Virus record (IMG/VR): IMGVR_UViG_3300010885_081999
Span: 1 to 64,000 of that record
DNA length: 64,000 nucleotides
Direction: 5' to 3' (one strand)
DNA from: a virus
The notes beneath the pieces are model-generated. The model was given only the letters and a program-made list of their open reading frames with translations. It searched no databases and was not told where the DNA came from. A program made the position numbers and the translations under genes. Position 1 is the stretch's first letter, and each line of letters begins with the position of its first letter. Positions 31,700 to 40,160 of this stretch are shown in pieces.

Positions 31700-31720
31700 G
31701 CGTCCATTATAGGACGCATG
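31697..31720 (-). promoter_or_regulatory. TATAAT centred in a perfect inverted repeat over a start codon
   Basis: CATGCGTCC (31697-31705), six bases, GGACGCATG (31712-31720). On the minus strand the centre is TATAAT and the start codon ATG 31699 lies in the distal arm. It could be a leaderless promoter under an operator, or an RNA hairpin in readthrough transcripts. Confidence 0.55.
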
Positions 31721-31731
31721 CCTTCAAGAGT

Positions 31732-32502
31732 TCACCTCGTCTTGATCACGATTTCGACACCTTTGGGATCGGTGGTCAAAAAAGCCTTGAGGCGGTCGCC
31801 CTCGTAATCGATCATGACACCCTCATCTTCACTAGTGAGTTCTCCCTTGAGTGAGGACTCGAATCCCAGCTTCTTCATCACCTCGTCGCAGTACAAGGCA
31901 ATCTGATCCAGCATGGCGAGCTGTTTCGATGGCACCAGGACCCTGACGTTGACAGAAGTCTTGCTCAGCTCTTCGATGGTGACCTTTGATCCCTCAGACT
32001 CAAGGTCTTTCTTGATCGCGGAAGCGACGGCCATCTTGTCGGTGGGTGAAGGAGGTGCCGCAGTGACCTCCCCGCCCTTCATGACGGCGACGACCTTCTT
32101 TGCGAGAGCGCCCGCGTCGATCTTCTTCACTCTGCGGCCGGGTTCATAGTTCATCGGATTGAGGAATCCACCTACCATGTCAAGGACGGCATCGTGGACG
32201 TAGTACTCGACCATGCTGAGCCATTCGTCCCTTCTGTCGACGGGGTCCTTGATGCCCCTCATCTCTGACTCGATGTTTGACCAAGCGTCCCACATCGCTC
32301 CGAAAACCGGACCGCCCTCGTAAGAAGTATCTGAAGCCTCGTCGACGAGGTCTTCCGGGGCCCCTGCGGCCGTGAGTGCTGCAGAGAACACATTACGAAA
32401 CTTCATGAAGCTGTCGGGCGGGGAGGCAGCAGCCTTCGCGGCTTCGGCGATTTGCCTCTTGACAGAGGCACGAATCATTCGACGGAGTTCGTTGAGAGTC
32501 AT
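31732..32502 (-). CDS. Tagged hypothetical protein (MTLNELRRMIR leader)
   Basis: 256 residues. The leader M-T-L-N-E-L-R-R-M-I-R-A-S-V-K-R-Q-I-A-E-A contains the LRRMI core and an I-A-E-A cleavage-like site. A helical middle and a beta-rich C-terminal domain (V-R-V-L-V-P, G-V-M-I-D-Y-E-G-D-R-L-K-A-F) follow, unlike any family I know. No Shine-Dalgarno; ATACTTA ends 5 nt before the start. Confidence 0.65.
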   Translation of the reverse strand: MTLNELRRMIRASVKRQIAEAAKAAASPPDSFMKFRNVFSAALTAAGAPEDLVDEASDTSYEGGPVFGAMWDAWSNIESEMRGIKDPVDRRDEWLSMVEYYVHDAVLDMVGGFLNPMNYEPGRRVKKIDAGALAKKVVAVMKGGEVTAAPPSPTDKMAVASAIKKDLESEGSKVTIEELSKTSVNVRVLVPSKQLAMLDQIALYCDEVMKKLGFESSLKGELTSEDEGVMIDYEGDRLKAFLTTDPKGVEIVIKTR

Positions 32503-32507
32503 GCGTC

Positions 32508-32514
32508 TAAGTAT
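32508..32514 (-). promoter_or_regulatory. ATACTTA element before a tagged gene
   Basis: Minus-strand ATACTTA, 5 nt, ATG 32502; no Shine-Dalgarno. Confidence 0.5.
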
Positions 32515-32517
32515 TCT

Positions 32518-33513
32518 TCACTTCTTCCAGAAGTCATACATTCCCTTGGCGACCTCGTATTTCATCATCTTGACGGGACGTGGCGGCTGCTCCTTCGCCC
32601 AGACGAACATCTTCTCGACGAGGTCCTCAAAGTCTGTGTCGTCTACGAATCCCAGGTCTCTCTTCGCCTTTGTGTGGTCGCAGTAGGCGTGCTGCACCTC
32701 GTCACGAGGCTCGAGGTGGACTATCGCCACGTCGTGTCCCAATTTGGCCGCGACGCGTCGGAATCGAGAAGCCGCATCGGCGATCGTCATGTGTGAATCG
32801 GCACCCATGTTGTACGTCTCACCGTCGCCGGCATTCATCAAGGTCTCAAAGGGCGCCATGTAGTACTTGATGTCTGAGAACGACCGCGTCTGTGAGCCAT
32901 CACCGAAGACTGTGATGGGCTGACCCGACAATGTCTGTCTAATCCAGATGCCTAACACATTCCTGTATTTGTCCCAGATATTCTGGTGTACTCCAAAGAC
33001 GTTGTGCGGACGCACGACAGTGTAGTTGAGACCGAAGAGCCTGTGGGCCTGCTTCAGGTCCAACTCCACAGCATACTTTGCGATGCCGTAGGGATCTTCA
33101 GGCATCGGCACAAAGTCCTCGACGTAGGGCGGGTGATGATGGCTTCCGTAGACGTCCATGGACGACGTGAAGACAATCTTCTTCGAGTCGTGATTGACGC
33201 ACGCATTGATCACGTTTGCAGACCCCACCACGTTGTTCGAGTAGTTGAAGCTCCTGATGAAGGGACTGAGCCCCACCGCAGCATAGGCAGCGAAGTGATA
33301 GACGTACTGGGGTCTTCGTGTCCGAAATGCCTCGTCGACCGCGGACGAATCGACGAGGTTCACCTCCAAGAAATCGAGTCGTTCGTCGAGGTTCTCTCTA
33401 TAACCACCACTCAAGTCGTCGATGCCCGTCACCGTGTGACCGCGGTCGAGAAGGTGTCTCGAGAAATGACTTCCTAGTAGGCCTGCCACGCCTGTGATCA
33501 ATACACTCGCCAT
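32518..33513 (-). CDS. NAD-dependent sugar epimerase/dehydratase
   Basis: 331 residues. N-terminal G-V-A-G-L-L-G-S-H, T-S-S-M-D-V-Y-G and D-P-Y-G-I-A-K (Y-x-x-x-K), plus R-P-H-N-V-F-G. Similar to UDP-glucose 4-epimerase or dTDP-glucose dehydratase-like enzymes. It lies two genes from the first epimerase with a tagged gene between. TATAAT lies 8 nt before ATG; no clear Shine-Dalgarno. Confidence 0.85.
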   Translation of the reverse strand: MASVLITGVAGLLGSHFSRHLLDRGHTVTGIDDLSGGYRENLDERLDFLEVNLVDSSAVDEAFRTRRPQYVYHFAAYAAVGLSPFIRSFNYSNNVVGSANVINACVNHDSKKIVFTSSMDVYGSHHHPPYVEDFVPMPEDPYGIAKYAVELDLKQAHRLFGLNYTVVRPHNVFGVHQNIWDKYRNVLGIWIRQTLSGQPITVFGDGSQTRSFSDIKYYMAPFETLMNAGDGETYNMGADSHMTIADAASRFRRVAAKLGHDVAIVHLEPRDEVQHAYCDHTKAKRDLGFVDDTDFEDLVEKMFVWAKEQPPRPVKMMKYEVAKGMYDFWKK

Positions 33514-33522
33514 GATCCAGCA

Positions 33523-34428
33523 TTATACAGCATCACGACGCACGTGGAGGCTGTCGAACTGAACGACGAGTCTCACTGAGTTGACAGCCCAGCCGAAGGT
33601 CCGAGGAATTTCGGTGGAAAGGTGGGCAAGGAATCGAAGGTCGAGTGTACCGTTCTTCACGGAGTCCGTGCTCCTCAGAAGACTGATGACCTTGAGGTCG
33701 CCATCACGAGGCAAGAAGTGTATCGAAGAGATGCACGTGTCGCTGTGGTAGTAGAACCGCCTCGAGTCGAGTCCTTGTGGCGCTCCATAGGGATTTTTCC
33801 CTGACATCTCGTCGTGGATCACTTCCTCGCACGACTTGAGGATGTCCAAGAAGTACTCGCCTTCGTGGGGATCGTTGAGGATGGAGGGATCCGTGTACTG
33901 AGGTGGGACGTCGAACTCCACGCGTGCCTGCACCTCTTGGTCCTTTGACAGGAAAGTACAGTGTCTAATCGTGTGACCAAACACCCCCGGAGATTGTTCC
34001 GAATATTCCTGGATGTCCCTGCTGACTTCTCGTGCCTGGTCCGACAGGGAAGCGTCCCTCGAGAGGACGAGGACGTTGGGAAGTGCGATGATCTTCGAGA
34101 CCTCTTCCTGGAAGATCCTGTAGAGTTTCAAGAGCGAAGCGTCGTCCTGGAACTCGTCGCCTCGTGAGCGTAGTCTCTCGAGGACGACGTTGACAGGAGG
34201 CATCAGGACGACGAGGAAGTTGTTGAGATCACAGAGCTCTTCGCGGAGGGCAGCTCGATGCTCCGCCTCAGGCCGTCCGTAGAGACGCGCATAGCACAGC
34301 ATCGAGAGGAAGGACCGGTCTTGAATGTTGTACTTGAACTTCGTTTCCTTGTGCAGGGCTGAATAGAGCGAAGTCTTGCCGCTGCAGTCCGGTCCCTCTA
34401 GAATGACGTATTTGATCGGAATGTTCAT
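33523..34428 (-). CDS. Nucleotide kinase fused to a dCMP hydroxymethylase-like (TS fold) domain
   Basis: 301 residues from ATG 34428. The N-terminal half is a P-loop dNMP kinase (E-G-P-D-C-S-G-K-T-S, residues 11-20). The C-terminal part (about 225-300) matches the catalytic core of thymidylate synthase: Cys232, then R-S-T-D at 252-255 and Asp263. Distances Cys to Arg (20) and Cys to Asp (31) equal those of E. coli ThyA C146-R166-N177, but Asn177 is Asp. This change marks dCMP hydroxymethylase in T4. The domain is shorter than full TS. Overlaps the polymerase C-half stop (ATGA). The activity is inferred. Confidence 0.7.
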   Translation of the reverse strand: MNIPIKYVILEGPDCSGKTSLYSALHKETKFKYNIQDRSFLSMLCYARLYGRPEAEHRAALREELCDLNNFLVVLMPPVNVVLERLRSRGDEFQDDASLLKLYRIFQEEVSKIIALPNVLVLSRDASLSDQAREVSRDIQEYSEQSPGVFGHTIRHCTFLSKDQEVQARVEFDVPPQYTDPSILNDPHEGEYFLDILKSCEEVIHDEMSGKNPYGAPQGLDSRRFYYHSDTCISSIHFLPRDGDLKVISLLRSTDSVKNGTLDLRFLAHLSTEIPRTFGWAVNSVRLVVQFDSLHVRRDAV

Positions 34429-36749
34429 GCCATCTGCCTCATCTTGAAGATCGAAGTCGAGAAGCCCCACTGAGGATCGTGTTGTGCCTTGCCTACCCAC
34501 AGGGTGTAGGGTTTGATCTCCTCCTGCGGCGTGCCCCATACTCGAATCCACGCGATCCTAAACTCGTCGTCCATCGCTTTACAACGATAGAACGACTTTC
34601 CGTTCTTCGTCTTCTTCAGCTCGGCGGACGCCATGCAGAACCAGCCGATGCCCTCCGTGCCCGGCGGGATGTCGTGGAGGCGAGGCACTTCCTTCGACGC
34701 GACCTTCTCCATGATCTCGGGTGGAAAGAGGAGGTCTGCGTCGATCGTGGACGTGAGGTCGAAGCGTAGGTTGATCTTCTCGTCACGAGTCCAGTCCTCC
34801 GTTTCTGCGAGCTCCTCGAGGAGGAAGTCGACGATGGGAATCACGGGTTCACCGGCCTTCGCCTTCTTCTTCAGTTGCGATGCAGTGAGACCGTAGAGGC
34901 CCTTTCGGAGGGTCTCGTAGTTCTTTTCCTCGGTGAGTGCGAGGAGGAGCTGCCGATGATTCGCGATGCGGCCGTACTGGAAGTCCTCGAGGGACTCTAG
35001 GCCTTCGATCTGACACAGGGCGGAGAGCACCGTCTTGTTCACCTTGCTGTGTCTCCATTCGCCGGCGTCGTCGTACAGCATCCCCTTGAGGTCCTTATAC
35101 GGTCGGTTGACCATGATCTCCTCGACGGCGGCGTTTCCGATGCCCTTCACCGAACCGAGGGGCGGAACGAAGGCGTTGGCCTCGTCGGAGAAGTCCCACT
35201 GCTTGCCCGAGTAGTTGACGTCGTGCTTCGAGAAGCTGTATCCCAATGCCTTCACCTCGGAGATCACCTTGGAGAGCTCCTTGGGATTGGACGAGGCAGA
35301 CTGCAGGATCGTGGCGAGCCAGTCCTTCTCGTAGTGGGTGTGGAGCCATGCCGCGTAGTAGGAGTCGATGGCATAGGACACGGAGTGGGACTTGTTGAAG
35401 CCGTAGAGCGAGAAGAACTCGATCTTGTCGAACAGCGCATTGGTGATGTCTTCCGAGATTCCGTGGATTTCTTTGGCGCCCTTCACGAACTTCTCGCGGA
35501 GCATCACCTTCTCGCCCGACTTCTTGTCGAGTGTGTCGAGTGACTTCTTCACGAGCGTCTTCCTCATCTGGTCGGACTCGCCCGGTGAGAAACCGCCGAG
35601 CTCCACGGCGAGGCTCATGAACTGTTCCTGGAAGGCGATGAAGCCGCGGGTCACACCGAGCACCTTCTCGATGAGCGGATGGTCGTACTTGATGCCCTCG
35701 ATGTTCTTACCGGCGTCGACGTACATATTGTGGACGTTCGCCTTGAGGGGACCGGGTCGGTAGATGGCAGTGATCGCCGCGAGCTCGTCGATCGTGTTGG
35801 GCTTCGCCTGCATGCAGAACTTCCGGGCTCCGCTGGCAGTGAACTGGAAGACGCCGACGAAGCGACCTTCCTGGTACACGTGCTTCCACACCGCGGGGTC
35901 GTCCTGCTTCACGTATCGACAGTTGAGGTGCTTGTCGAAGAACGCCTTGACGTCGAGGAACGTCGGATCGGGATTGCCCTGCTTCACGAGGATGCGTCGG
36001 ATGCAGTTCTCGACGTCCTTGAGGAGGGTGAGTCCCAGGAAGTCGAACTTGAGGAAGCCGTTGTCCTCGAGGTTGCGGAAGTTCATGCCCTCGGTCCACG
36101 GAGTCTGAAGCTCGCCGCGGACGCCGATGATGGGCATCGTGGCGGACAACTCCTCGGGATCGGCGACGAGGACGCCGCCGGCGTGACGGCCCACGGATCG
36201 GTTCTGCATGAAGAGCGTGCTGATGTGGTCCTCGACCTCCGGGTACTTCTCCATGAAGGCCTTGTACTTCGGAGAGAACCTCATACAGTCCTCGTGCTTC
36301 AGGACGAAGACGGACTTCTCCTGGTCCTCGTCCCGGGCGAGAGGCTCGACCTCCGCTTGGAGCGGGCCTGTCACCTCATTCACCTCCTCGAACGGAATGC
36401 CGTAGATTTTTGAGATGTCCTTGACGAGGGACTTCAGCTTCAGGGTGTTGAAGTTGGACACGGGAATGACCGCGTCCTCACCGAAGAGATTTCGAGCTTC
36501 CTCGATCAACACGTCTCGATCTGCAGCATCAGAGTCGATATCGGGCCACGAAGTATTGTGTGTCAGTGCAAAGTCCTTGCCTACTGTTGACACAAAAAAC
36601 GTATGATCATTAGCAACCTCGATGTCGACGTATTCTTCAGCTTTGTCGCTAAAGATGACTTCTTCGATCTCTACTTCTTCAAACTCGAGAGTTGACAACA
36701 AGATTTTTTGTTCCTTTGTAGTTTCTGAATTCGAGATTTGGAATGACAT
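34425..36749 (-). CDS. dnaE: DNA polymerase III alpha, C-terminal half, with C-intein
   Basis: 774 residues from ATG 36749 (AGGAG 8 nt upstream). The first 65 residues are a C-terminal intein fragment: block F Y-V-D-I-E-V-A-N-D-H-T-F-F-V-S and block G A-L-T-H-N. The extein then begins T-S-W-P-D-I-D-S-D, the palm motif whose two Asp bind catalytic metal. The remaining 709 residues cover palm, fingers, HhH (G-S-V-K-G-I-G) and OB-type domains of DnaE. Trans-splicing with the half at 37639 would give about 1201 residues, the normal DnaE length. Its start overlaps the endonuclease gene by 71 nt. Confidence 0.9.
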   Translation of the reverse strand: MSFQISNSETTKEQKILLSTLEFEEVEIEEVIFSDKAEEYVDIEVANDHTFFVSTVGKDFALTHNTSWPDIDSDAADRDVLIEEARNLFGEDAVIPVSNFNTLKLKSLVKDISKIYGIPFEEVNEVTGPLQAEVEPLARDEDQEKSVFVLKHEDCMRFSPKYKAFMEKYPEVEDHISTLFMQNRSVGRHAGGVLVADPEELSATMPIIGVRGELQTPWTEGMNFRNLEDNGFLKFDFLGLTLLKDVENCIRRILVKQGNPDPTFLDVKAFFDKHLNCRYVKQDDPAVWKHVYQEGRFVGVFQFTASGARKFCMQAKPNTIDELAAITAIYRPGPLKANVHNMYVDAGKNIEGIKYDHPLIEKVLGVTRGFIAFQEQFMSLAVELGGFSPGESDQMRKTLVKKSLDTLDKKSGEKVMLREKFVKGAKEIHGISEDITNALFDKIEFFSLYGFNKSHSVSYAIDSYYAAWLHTHYEKDWLATILQSASSNPKELSKVISEVKALGYSFSKHDVNYSGKQWDFSDEANAFVPPLGSVKGIGNAAVEEIMVNRPYKDLKGMLYDDAGEWRHSKVNKTVLSALCQIEGLESLEDFQYGRIANHRQLLLALTEEKNYETLRKGLYGLTASQLKKKAKAGEPVIPIVDFLLEELAETEDWTRDEKINLRFDLTSTIDADLLFPPEIMEKVASKEVPRLHDIPPGTEGIGWFCMASAELKKTKNGKSFYRCKAMDDEFRIAWIRVWGTPQEEIKPYTLWVGKAQHDPQWGFSTSIFKMRQMA

Positions 36750-37599
36750 CAAACAACTCCTGAGTCTTTAGGCTGTTATAGAAATCTTTCATATAGAGCA
36801 CACGAATGTTCAATCCGTCTGCCTTTAGCACTTCGAGAGCAAGCAAATTCTTCTCAAAGGCATGATCTCTTCTTCCTGCTTTCAGCTCTACATACTCGTT
36901 AGTATCTGGATGAAAGAAGTCCGGTGTGTAGCTTACTTCTGTTTCAGCGACTTTTACGGAGAAGGTCTTGTGTTCGTAATGAACTTCAATTCCTACATGA
37001 TTGCAGTAACGAAAGTAGTCAGCCTCGAGCGAACTTCTGAAGTAGATTCCTAAGTCAGAACGAACGCCAGATCGACCCCTAGAATAGAGTTTGATCTCTC
37101 CGCTTGATTGAGCTGCATACTGACACTTGCGTCCACAAAATCTTACCACAGACGTAGTGTACTTTTCAAAATTACTACCGCAGACTTTACATGGGACTAT
37201 CACTCTTGTTGCAGTTCGACTTGCATCCCTGGCACATGGGAGTGAACAGTATTTACGGTTGCTGCCTTCGATTACTTCGAAATTTGCGCCACATGAACTG
37301 CAAATCAGAGTGACGCGCTCTTTTTCGCTTGACTTAGCATACGACCGATTTTGGCATGCTCTCGAGCAATACTTCGATTGTTTCGCTAAACTGGGCGGTA
37401 ACGTGTAGTCTCTTTCACAGTAGTTGCACTTGAGCGTCATTGATGAAATTGACTTTTCTCTCCTTTTTGCACCTTTGCATTCTTTCGAGCAGTACTTCTT
37501 GTTGCAAGAACTGAAGCCTCCCTGTGTATGGGTGAAGGTGACAACGAAGTCCTTGTTGCAATGTTTGCATGTGAGAGATTTCGTGCTTGTGTTTCCCAT
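36679..37599 (-). CDS. Free-standing homing endonuclease with zinc fingers and PD-(D/E)xK (Vsr-like) domain
   Basis: 306 residues. Four N-terminal zinc-ribbon units (C-K-H-C, C-N-Y-C, C-S-S-C, C-K-V-C, each with a downstream Cys pair) precede a nuclease domain with R-S-S-L-E-A-D-Y-F, Y-T-P-D-F-F and V-E-L-K-A-G, the acidic and E-x-K residues of a Vsr-like fold. It lies between the two halves of a split-intein polymerase, the arrangement described for metagenomic fractured genes. The sequence is clearly AT-richer than its neighbours. CGGAGA precedes the start within a stem-loop (37599-37621). Confidence 0.8.
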   Translation of the reverse strand: MGNTSTKSLTCKHCNKDFVVTFTHTQGGFSSCNKKYCSKECKGAKRREKSISSMTLKCNYCERDYTLPPSLAKQSKYCSRACQNRSYAKSSEKERVTLICSSCGANFEVIEGSNRKYCSLPCARDASRTATRVIVPCKVCGSNFEKYTTSVVRFCGRKCQYAAQSSGEIKLYSRGRSGVRSDLGIYFRSSLEADYFRYCNHVGIEVHYEHKTFSVKVAETEVSYTPDFFHPDTNEYVELKAGRRDHAFEKNLLALEVLKADGLNIRVLYMKDFYNSLKTQELFDVIPNLEFRNYKGTKNLVVNSRV

Positions 37600-37638
37600 G
37601 AATCTTCTCCGTTATGATTCACTGGGATACGTATCATG

Positions 37639-39405
37639 TCACGGAGACTTCTTCTTGACGAAGAGCAGCTTGTCGCCCTTCTTGAGGTCGGTCGTCATAA
37701 CTTCTTTCACTTCGCCAGCGCGACGGACGAGCCAGCGATGGTTTGGCGAGCATGAGAAATTCTCTCTCGAAGTCTTGATGACAGCATTGATGTCATGTCC
37801 TACATCATCTTCCTTGTCGATGACAGACTCATAAGTACCGCCATGCGTGAGGACCTTCTCTCCAAGGCCGAGGTCTTTGATGGGCTTGACTCCATTTTCT
37901 GTCAAGACAAGTGAGTCTTTCTGAAGACAACGGTGCCGACCGAGGAATCGGCTCCACAGGAGACCGTACGGAATCGGATCGATCTGGGTGATGCCGAGGA
38001 GGTAGTTGACGAGAGAACCGGGACCGCTGCCACGTCCGGGTCCGAAGAGGGTCCGCGTCTCGGCACGCTTGAAGATCTTGTACATTGTCACGAAGTACGA
38101 GGCATGACCCAGGTACTTGATGTCGGACAGCTCGGACTTCGCTCGTTCGACGTACTCGGGCTTGTCCACCATTCCCTCGCGGACGAGTCCCTCCTTGACG
38201 AGGTCGGTGAGCTGCTGGAATGCGGTCCTCTCAGGAGTGTCGAGCTTCGGGAGCTTCGCCTTGACATCGACCCAGGTGTCCTCGCAGTTCTGCCAAGCGA
38301 GGTCGTGGGTCCGCTCGATCGCGTCGCGGACCTCCTCCTCAGCACCTCGGTAGAAGTCGTAGGAGTCGTACGACGACTTGAACTCGTCCCACATCTGGGT
38401 GGCGTTCTTGGGATACAGCTCGCACTTCAGGTCCTCGAACTTGGGCAGCGCCGTCTGATCCAGCTTCGCACCCATCCAGCCGAGCTTCTTGTAGAGCTCG
38501 CGGGCCTGCCATTTGGAGGGATCGGGATAGTGGGCATCGCAGGTGGCGATCAGCTTCACGCCGCTTCGTCGAGACAGGTCGATGAGGTACTTGTTCACCA
38601 CGTGCTGCTTCGGCAGCTTGTTGAACTGTAGCTCGAGGAAGAAGTTGTCACGACCGACCGCGTCGGTGAACCTGTCGGTGAGGTTCTGCAGCTCACTGAT
38701 GATCTGATCGGATGTCTTACCGTACGCCTCGCCGCGGAGGATCGTGCCGCTGTAGATGCCGCCGAGGCACGCCGTCGACCAGATGATGCCCTTACCCCAC
38801 TTTCGGAGGAGGTCGAAGTCGATGCGAGGATAGCGGTAGAAGCCGTCCTTGAAAGACGCCTTCACGAGGCGGTTGATGTTCGCGAGACCCTCGGCTGTCT
38901 GGGCGACCGCGACGAGGTGGTATCGACGCTGCCAGTCGGGCTTCTCCTTGTAGTCGTCCGACTTGGTCTCTGCCTCGTCCTCGACGACGTGGCCTCCCGC
39001 CTCCTCTTCCTCTGCGACCTCGTCTGCGTCGACGTCCGTCCGGACCTTCGCCTTCTTCTCAGCTTCGGCCGCGGTCTTCGCGTCCTTGATCGACTGCTTG
39101 TGTGCTTCGTAGTCGAGCTTCCACTGTGCGAGCGAAGTAACAAAGTAGAACTCCACGCCGTAGAGCTGTCTGTACTTCACGCCCTTCTTCTGCAGCTTCT
39201 TTGCCGCAGAATGTGCATGGGCGAGACCGTTGCCGTTGCCGTGGTCGGTGAGGGCCCACGCGTCCTGCCCTTGCGACTCGGAGGTCACGAACTTCACGTG
39301 ATCCTCGGGATACCCGAGGCCGTCGAATGTCGAAAATCCGCTGTGATTGTGGAAGGAAACGAACTTCTGGGGAGGGCGAATCAGATCGACGGGACGATTT
39401 GACAT
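37639..39405 (-). CDS. dnaE: DNA polymerase III alpha, N-terminal half, with N-intein
   Basis: 588 residues. N-terminal PHP domain with F-H-N-H-S near residue 18 and L-T-D-H-G-N, then an acidic insert (E-E-E-E-A-G-G) and the palm region ending W-S-R-F-L-G-R-H-R at residue 492. Cys493 begins a 96-residue N-intein: block A C-L-Q-K-D-S-L-V-L and block B F-S-C-S-P-N-H-R-W (Ser in place of the usual Thr before N-H). The gene stops 40 nt before the endonuclease. The break point falls just before the catalytic P-D-I-D motif, so neither half can polymerise alone. Confidence 0.9.
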   Translation of the reverse strand: MSNRPVDLIRPPQKFVSFHNHSGFSTFDGLGYPEDHVKFVTSESQGQDAWALTDHGNGNGLAHAHSAAKKLQKKGVKYRQLYGVEFYFVTSLAQWKLDYEAHKQSIKDAKTAAEAEKKAKVRTDVDADEVAEEEEAGGHVVEDEAETKSDDYKEKPDWQRRYHLVAVAQTAEGLANINRLVKASFKDGFYRYPRIDFDLLRKWGKGIIWSTACLGGIYSGTILRGEAYGKTSDQIISELQNLTDRFTDAVGRDNFFLELQFNKLPKQHVVNKYLIDLSRRSGVKLIATCDAHYPDPSKWQARELYKKLGWMGAKLDQTALPKFEDLKCELYPKNATQMWDEFKSSYDSYDFYRGAEEEVRDAIERTHDLAWQNCEDTWVDVKAKLPKLDTPERTAFQQLTDLVKEGLVREGMVDKPEYVERAKSELSDIKYLGHASYFVTMYKIFKRAETRTLFGPGRGSGPGSLVNYLLGITQIDPIPYGLLWSRFLGRHRCLQKDSLVLTENGVKPIKDLGLGEKVLTHGGTYESVIDKEDDVGHDINAVIKTSRENFSCSPNHRWLVRRAGEVKEVMTTDLKKGDKLLFVKKKSP

Positions 39406-39451
39406 GTTACACCAACCATAACACGTGAGGAAGCCCGTTTACACTCGGATT

Positions 39452-39487
39452 TTCGAAAACGATTCGGGCTCCACAGAGGAGCCCGAA
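39452..39487 (-). terminator. Intrinsic terminator after the tagged gene at 39515
   Basis: On the minus strand TTCGGGCTCC, TCTGT loop, GGAGCCCGAA, then TCGTTTTCG. It isolates the polymerase unit from the upstream gene. Confidence 0.8.
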
Positions 39488-39514
39488 GTCGCAACGATCT
39501 GTCAGAGGTCTATT

Positions 39515-40117
39515 TCAGACCCGGTAGCCCTTGTCCACAGCCAGCGTCTCTGCCTCTATGCCAGCAGCTTCGAGCTGATCGACGATGGCTTGTGCCTCCT
39601 CCTCTGAAGCGAAGGCACGAGACGAATTGTAGCCGGGGTTGGCGCTCGAAGCACCCACGAGCTTGAACTTGATGCCATTTTTCGCAGCAATTGCATCGAA
39701 GGTCTTCTTGGTCTTGTCCCACTCCTTCGCAGAAAGGCCAGAATAAGACGGCGGAAGTATGTGTCCGCTGAGGGCAACAACCCACTCTCTCGGGGCCGAA
39801 GAGAAAGAGTCTATGTATTCGAGGACCGCGGAGGTCATGTTGGCCTCGGTCGCTCCCTGGGAGATCCAGTCCGCCATCCTGTCGACGATTGGATCGGTCT
39901 CTTTAGGGGGATACATGACGCCTGGGAGACCACGAAGATACGACCAGGCTTCAACGGCAGCGCCGTATGCATTGCCTGTCTTAAAGGCCTTGACGAACCC
40001 TGCGTTGGCCAATACCCTCTTGACGATCTGTGCACTGACGTCGGTTCCTTCGCGGAGGGCGACCTTCTGCACTTCTTCCTTGATGATTCTGCGAAGCTGA
40101 CTGACTGTGATCTTCAT
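39515..40117 (-). CDS. Tagged hypothetical protein (MKITVSQLRRIIKEE leader)
   Basis: 200 residues. One of the best examples of the shared leader, followed by V-Q-K-V-A-L-R-E-G. The body is helical, with a possible signal for a small alpha/beta C-terminal domain (A-I-V-D-Q-L-E-A-A-G-I-E-A-E-T). ATATTTA lies 32 nt upstream, with AAAAGGAAAAA before the ATG. It is closed by a terminator, so it forms a single-gene unit. Probably packaged in the virion. Confidence 0.7.
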   Translation of the reverse strand: MKITVSQLRRIIKEEVQKVALREGTDVSAQIVKRVLANAGFVKAFKTGNAYGAAVEAWSYLRGLPGVMYPPKETDPIVDRMADWISQGATEANMTSAVLEYIDSFSSAPREWVVALSGHILPPSYSGLSAKEWDKTKKTFDAIAAKNGIKFKLVGASSANPGYNSSRAFASEEEAQAIVDQLEAAGIEAETLAVDKGYRV

Positions 40118-40149
40118 GCGTTTTTCCTTTTGATCGAAAGAAATGCAAA

Positions 40150-40156
40150 TAAATAT
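40150..40156 (-). promoter_or_regulatory. ATATTTA promoter for a single tagged gene
   Basis: Minus-strand ATATTTA, 32 nt before ATG 40117, with AAGGA between. Confidence 0.55.
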
Positions 40157-40160
40157 TCCG

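Noticed and set aside
36679-37599. Reading the zinc-finger gene as a transcription regulator
   Set aside because: The C-terminal Y-T-P-D-F-F and V-E-L-K residues and its place between split-intein halves favour a homing nuclease.
34425-39405. Sequencing frameshift as the cause of the broken polymerase
   Set aside because: Both break ends carry intact intein blocks and a complete third gene lies between, so the split is real.
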